A stretch of 8,371 nucleotides of DNA, taken from positions 1 to 8,371 of the forward strand of contig JBDRFD010000044.1 in assembly GCA_043819035.1 (NCBI GenBank), written 5' to 3'. Under the pieces are notes generated by a model. That model saw only the letters and a program-made list of their open reading frames with translations. It did no database searches and had not been told where the DNA came from. Of this stretch, positions 5,810 through 8,371 are shown piece by piece. Each line of letters opens with the position of its first letter. Position 1 is the stretch's first letter. Origin of the DNA: UBA2144 sp043819035. GTDB lineage: Bacteria > Patescibacteriota > Gracilibacteria > Peribacterales > Peribacteraceae. The position numbers and the translations under genes were made by a program.

Positions 5810-5838
5810 TTGCGTTGAACGGTGTACGTCTGTACACT
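5810..5838 (+). promoter_or_regulatory. Leaderless promoter with a dyad over the -10
   Basis: TTGCGT (5810-5815), a 17-bp spacer and TACACT (5833-5838), seven bases before the ATG at 5846. A perfect inverted repeat, GTGTAC-GTCT-GTACAC (5822-5837), covers the end of the spacer and most of the -10. Because the predicted transcript begins after the dyad, it would act in DNA, as an operator does, rather than as an RNA hairpin. Confidence 0.5.
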
Positions 5839-5845
5839 TAAGGAT

Positions 5846-6118
5846 ATGCACACAAAGACAACAATCGAGCACCACCACTCCCCTTCCCGTGTCACCCTTC
5901 GGCATGAGTATGCTCAGAGTCACTGCGTGACAATCGATTGGTCCTCCGAGAAGGAATTGCAGACTGATGCGATGTTAGAATGGCTGCGTCTCTATCCTCG
6001 AAAACACGATATACACGTCTATTTGCCGTCTGTGCACAAACGCCGCGATCATCCAAGACTTCAAAATACACTGCAGCAGCTTGGGTGTACTGTGACGGCA
6101 CGCATGTGTAGTGTTTAA
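5846..6118 (+). CDS. Hypothetical 90-aa protein
   Basis: A small soluble, His-rich protein with no recognised family. Residues 6-25 are basic and polar (IEHHHSPSRVTLRHEYAQSH). Then come a strand-like CVTIDW, a helix (ELQTDAMLEWLRLYP), a strand (DIHVYLP), a helix (RLQNTLQQLG) and a last strand (CTVTARM). This beta-alpha-beta-alpha-beta order hints at a compact alpha/beta fold. The start at 5846 is chosen because a -10 hexamer ends seven bases upstream; a GTG at 5822 in the same frame lies inside the promoter dyad. The lipoprotein gene follows after 20 bp, but with its own TATAAT box. Real coding is likely but unproven. Confidence 0.55.
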   Translation: MHTKTTIEHHHSPSRVTLRHEYAQSHCVTIDWSSEKELQTDAMLEWLRLYPRKHDIHVYLPSVHKRRDHPRLQNTLQQLGCTVTARMCSV

Positions 6119-6124
6119 TTAAGA

Positions 6125-6130
6125 TATAAT
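6125..6130 (+). promoter_or_regulatory. -10 box of the lipoprotein gene
   Basis: Perfect TATAAT ending eight bases before the ATG at 6139, directly after the stop of the upstream gene. No good -35 is seen at 16-18 bp. The position implies a leaderless transcript. Confidence 0.55.
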
Positions 6131-6138
6131 CAAACTAG

Positions 6139-6621
6139 ATGAAAAAGTTTGTAGTATTCATTGGGGCATTCGTACTTGTTTCCTGTATGCCAAAGGGGCC
6201 GCAAGCAAGTTACATACTCCCACTCTATCCACTGGCGCAGTGGTCTGAACCGCAGAAAGCAGAACGTTCTTTTGATAGGGAAGGTGTTCTGACGACTGTG
6301 CAGGGAAAGGAAGTGATGGGTACTGTAGATGATGAGAATAGAAAGCAGTTTTTCTATACAGACAGTGAATTCAGAGATGATGATTTTTGGAGGTATTACT
6401 TGGTGGATGAAACATTGATGAAGATTGGATACCAGACGATATTCGTAGAGGAATACAAAGAAGACAGGCAGTTTGTCGGATTACGTGACGATGATGAACA
6501 TGTGCTCCTGCTTTCAAATATCGTTGAGTTTGCAAACGATAATCAGGATGAACCTGAGTGCCCGTGTACCTACACATTCACGATTTTTACGAATGATGAG
6601 CGGGTGGTGTTGGAAGATTAA
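6139..6621 (+). CDS. Small predicted lipoprotein, unknown function
   Basis: A 160-aa protein with a classic lipoprotein signal peptide: MKK, a hydrophobic stretch (FVVFIGAFVLV) and the lipobox LVSC with Cys16 as the lipidated residue. The mature part is acidic and polar, with an aromatic-rich middle (DDDFWRYYLVDETL, residues about 79-92) and alternating strand-like segments (QTIFVEEY, EHVLLLS, CTYTFTIF). Cys-Pro-Cys (CPC) sits near the C-terminus at about residues 141-143. No family recognised. It should be anchored on the outer face of the membrane. Its TAA overlaps the stop codon of the convergent 93-aa gene by sharing TTAA. Confidence 0.75.
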   Translation: MKKFVVFIGAFVLVSCMPKGPQASYILPLYPLAQWSEPQKAERSFDREGVLTTVQGKEVMGTVDDENRKQFFYTDSEFRDDDFWRYYLVDETLMKIGYQTIFVEEYKEDRQFVGLRDDDEHVLLLSNIVEFANDNQDEPECPCTYTFTIFTNDERVVLED

Positions 6622-6899
6622 CACGTGCCATGCGGTACACCAAAACCAGTGACATCAGTTTCAAATCCCATATCTATAATCCACTGATCGATGTGTGGCT
6701 CATCGCTAATGACACCTATATTCCAAAGTTGCATGCGTACTTCGATACTCGTAGGAATGCTTACATCCACTATAAGGTCTCTTCCATCTTCTGCTTGAAT
6801 AGTAATACCACAACCTCTCAGTACATCTTTACATGCATCAATGTGTGTATCATCAAAAGCGCTGACGGTGAAACGGCGTGACTCAAAATCTTCTTCCAT
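6618..6899 (-). CDS. Hypothetical 93-aa protein
   Basis: A small acidic soluble protein of no recognised family. The order of likely elements is strand (RRFTVSAF), helix (DTHIDACKDVLRGCG), strand or hairpin (ITIQAEDGRDLIVDVSIP), helix (SIEVRMQLWNIG) and strand (DQWIIDMGFE). This resembles a ferredoxin-like alpha/beta sandwich, though that is only inferred. The start is ATG with a good candidate promoter 7 nt upstream. It is the third gene of the minus-strand series after tyrS and the 261-aa gene (46 bp between), but has its own promoter. Its stop overlaps the lipoprotein stop by 3 bases. Recognisable start signals and filled intergenic space support real coding. Confidence 0.6.
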   Translation of the reverse strand: MEEDFESRRFTVSAFDDTHIDACKDVLRGCGITIQAEDGRDLIVDVSIPTSIEVRMQLWNIGVISDEPHIDQWIIDMGFETDVTGFGVPHGTC

Positions 6900-6906
6900 T
6901 AAATAG

Positions 6907-6934
6907 ATGATAGCATGCGTGTATTATCGGGCAA
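6907..6934 (-). promoter_or_regulatory. Leaderless promoter of the 93-aa gene
   Basis: On the minus strand, TTGCCC (6934-6929), a 16-bp spacer and TATCAT (6912-6907). The -10 ends seven bases before the ATG at 6899. There is no Shine-Dalgarno site. The whole promoter fits within the 46-bp gap after the upstream gene. Confidence 0.55.
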
Positions 6935-6945
6935 TGTAAGTTTGG

Positions 6946-7731
6946 TTAACAGGAGTAACGTCTAGTATAGATAGTACTCAAACTAGAAGCATATTGGATG
7001 TTTTCAGGTGTAAGGCCTTTTACAGAAGGAGTGGTGACAGTGATAGTGACTTCATGTTTATTGTTATTGATGAGCGGATCCTGTCTCCACAATTTGGAGA
7101 GACGTGTTGCTTCCGCAGCAAAAGAACATGCAGCATCTGCATTACTACATTTAAAAGTCCGTATGACTGAAACTCTCCTTTCATCTGGTGTCCAGTTTGG
7201 AATTCGCTGGAGCTCTTCGTCGAGCTGATCCGGGTCAAGGAGCACAAAAAGATCATCGGTCGCAATACGATCAATGAATTCCATATGCCAAGCTTTTTGG
7301 CAAAAAGAAAGACGGTCTTTTGCGCTCAATCCTCTTATTGTTATGCTTAGTCTGGCAGCATCTTCTGTGACGTGATTACCCCCAATACCAAGATCTGAAT
7401 ACACTTTTTTTAATTGCAGCCAGCACCATTCAGAATAGTGTCTGCGTAATTGTTCTTTGGTTTCTTTCAAACTCTTGAGTGTCTTCTCCAAGATTTTCTG
7501 CGCTGCTGCATTGTCTGCTTGTTGATCTGCCTGTCTCTTAAAAAGATCAAATTGCTCTGCGATATCACTTCTTCTCTTTTCAATAAGGAAGAGAAGTGTC
7601 AGTGGGACAACACTCTCGCGGGGTTGAGTTTCTCTCAACTCCAACAAAAAATCTTCATTGGGTTCACGAAGTGAGATTTCTAAGTGTGAAATCTTCTGGG
7701 GTGCAGCACCTCGCACAGGGGGTTCTTCCAT
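6946..7731 (-). CDS. Protein with pterin-4a-carbinolamine dehydratase-like C-terminus
   Basis: A 261-aa protein. Residues about 1-40 are polar. Residues about 45-112 are a long charged helical stretch, probably coiled coil (LFLIEKRRSDIAEQF, ILEKTLKSLKETKEQLRRHY). Residues about 178-255 match the pterin-4a-carbinolamine dehydratase (PCD/DCoH/PhhB) layout: NW, IRTFKCSNADAACSFAAEA, DPLINNNKHEVTITVTT, then GLTPENIQYASSL. The enzyme's catalytic HHP motif is replaced by Gln217-Asp218-Pro219, and the third histidine (usually in a TH motif) is Pro235. Dehydratase activity is therefore unlikely, and a binding or dimerisation role is my inference. ATG 7731 is preferred over GTG 7743, because the GTG overlaps a -10 box. 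It lies 42 bp after tyrS. Confidence 0.7.
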   Translation of the reverse strand: MEEPPVRGAAPQKISHLEISLREPNEDFLLELRETQPRESVVPLTLLFLIEKRRSDIAEQFDLFKRQADQQADNAAAQKILEKTLKSLKETKEQLRRHYSEWCWLQLKKVYSDLGIGGNHVTEDAARLSITIRGLSAKDRLSFCQKAWHMEFIDRIATDDLFVLLDPDQLDEELQRIPNWTPDERRVSVIRTFKCSNADAACSFAAEATRLSKLWRQDPLINNNKHEVTITVTTPSVKGLTPENIQYASSLSTIYTRRYSC

Positions 7732-7741
7732 AGGACTAACC

Positions 7742-7770
7742 ACTCTAGCACATTTGAGCGTATTTGCACT
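7742..7770 (-). promoter_or_regulatory. Candidate promoter of the PCD-like gene
   Basis: On the minus strand, a TG-extended -10 (TGCTAGAGT, hexamer 7747-7742) lies 10 nt before the ATG at 7731. GTGCAA, half-matching the -35 consensus, sits 17 bp further upstream. It lies in the gap just after tyrS. Confidence 0.4.
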
Positions 7771-7773
7771 TCT

Positions 7774-8371
7774 TTAAGTAATCTGAATCTTTAAGAATTT
7801 CCTCTTCCCGACTTTGCATATCCCCTCTTTAGCCTTATCTTCAGCCGAAATTACGGTTTTATCATCGATCTTCACTCCTCTCTGTTCTATCACTCTTCGT
7901 GCCTCGGATTTTGAGGATACGAGACCATTTTCTAAAAGGACATCAACTAGGAGAGCCCCCTCTTTCACTGTCACTTCGGCAATATCATCCGGAAGTTCTT
8001 TGCCTCTGAATACCTTGTCGAAACCTTCGGCAGCTTTGGTAGCCTCCTTCTCCTCGTGATAGAGAGTCACAATTTCTCTGGCAAGCCGTGCCTTGGCGTC
8101 ACGCGGGTTTCCTTTGAGGATCTTTTTCACCTCGTCCAGAGGGACATCTGTGCAGCACTCAAAGTACTTTTCCATCAGGTCATCATTCACAGACATAAGT
8201 TTGCCGTACATATCATTTGGTTCATCATCGAGGTAAATACAGTTGCCGTATGACTTACTCATTTTGCGTCCATCGGTTCCTTCCAGGAGCTTTGTAGTGA
8301 GTACAAACTTCTCGCGCTTGCCAAATGCTTTTTGAAGAGTCTTCCCGCAAAGCATATTGAAGTATTGGTCA
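7774..8371 (-). CDS. tyrS: Tyrosyl-tRNA synthetase, C-terminal part
   Basis: The C-terminal ~198 residues of a class I tyrosyl-tRNA synthetase, which charges tRNA-Tyr. The gene runs off the right edge, so the start and the HIGH-type motif are outside. The first visible residues (DQYFNMLCGKTLQKAFG) correspond to the GGTDQxxN region of the active site. LLEGTDGRKMSKSYGN contains the KMSKS loop (8251-8265). A helical anticodon-binding region follows. An S4-type RNA-binding domain ends the protein (GALLVDVLLENGLVSSKSEARRVIEQRGVKI through FLKIQIT). All family features in this part are intact and it ends in TAA. First of three minus-strand genes here. Confidence 0.93.
   Translation of the reverse strand, partial: DQYFNMLCGKTLQKAFGKREKFVLTTKLLEGTDGRKMSKSYGNCIYLDDEPNDMYGKLMSVNDDLMEKYFECCTDVPLDEVKKILKGNPRDAKARLAREIVTLYHEEKEATKAAEGFDKVFRGKELPDDIAEVTVKEGALLVDVLLENGLVSSKSEARRVIEQRGVKIDDKTVISAEDKAKEGICKVGKRKFLKIQIT

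Noticed and set aside
5591..5923. Minus-strand frame of 110 codons across the DUF1622 end
   Set aside because: It runs through a terminator, two dyads and a promoter of the plus strand and has no start signals.
6630..6881. Plus-strand frame of 83 codons
   Set aside because: Opposite the 93-aa gene, which has the better start signals and more protein-like composition; some ambiguity remains.

Overview
The window is ordinary bacterial chromosome of moderate GC, read with the standard bacterial code; UGA ends the first gene and the band-7 gene. The gene style suggests a Patescibacteria (CPR) organism, possibly near Peregrinibacteria. Grounds for this are a single-pass baseplate-J-like protein of the kind common in CPR genomes, many short orphan membrane or hypothetical genes, almost no Shine-Dalgarno sites, and short-tandem-repeat intergenic elements. 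This is an inference from style, not a phylogenetic result. I see no phage, CRISPR array, rRNA, tRNA or intact transposon.

Layout, left to right. Plus strand: a 527-aa membrane-anchored protein with a baseplate-J-like extracytoplasmic domain (56-1639); a heptamer-repeat intergenic region; a DUF218/YdcF-SanA membrane protein (1752-2453) with a repeat-like insertion in its reading frame; an AT-rich gap with a possible tiny membrane-protein gene; and a XerC/D-type tyrosine recombinase (2735-3682). A nested inverted repeat built of 9-bp units separates it from a convergent minus-strand stomatin/slipin (SPFH) gene (3863-4615). A second inverted element, built of 7-8-bp units, lies upstream of that gene. 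Plus-strand genes then encode a four-helix membrane protein (4878-5258), a DUF1622 membrane protein (5356-5721), a 90-aa orphan (5846-6118) and a small lipoprotein (6139-6621). The right end is minus strand: tyrS (partial, at the window edge), a 261-aa protein with a pterin-dehydratase-like C-terminal domain that lacks the catalytic histidines, and a 93-aa orphan. The orphan's stop codon overlaps that of the lipoprotein gene in a shared TTAA.

The genes do not form one pathway. What ties the window together is gene expression and intergenic architecture. At least six genes have a recognisable -10 hexamer ending only 7-10 nt before the chosen ATG and no Shine-Dalgarno site, which implies leaderless transcripts. 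Several intergenic spaces hold unrelated short tandem repeats with a 7- or 9-bp period, two of them folded into inverted arms. The most distinctive items for follow-up are the leaderless promoters, the repeat families, the catalytically bare pterin-dehydratase-like protein and the dyad that overlaps the -10 of the 90-aa orphan gene.
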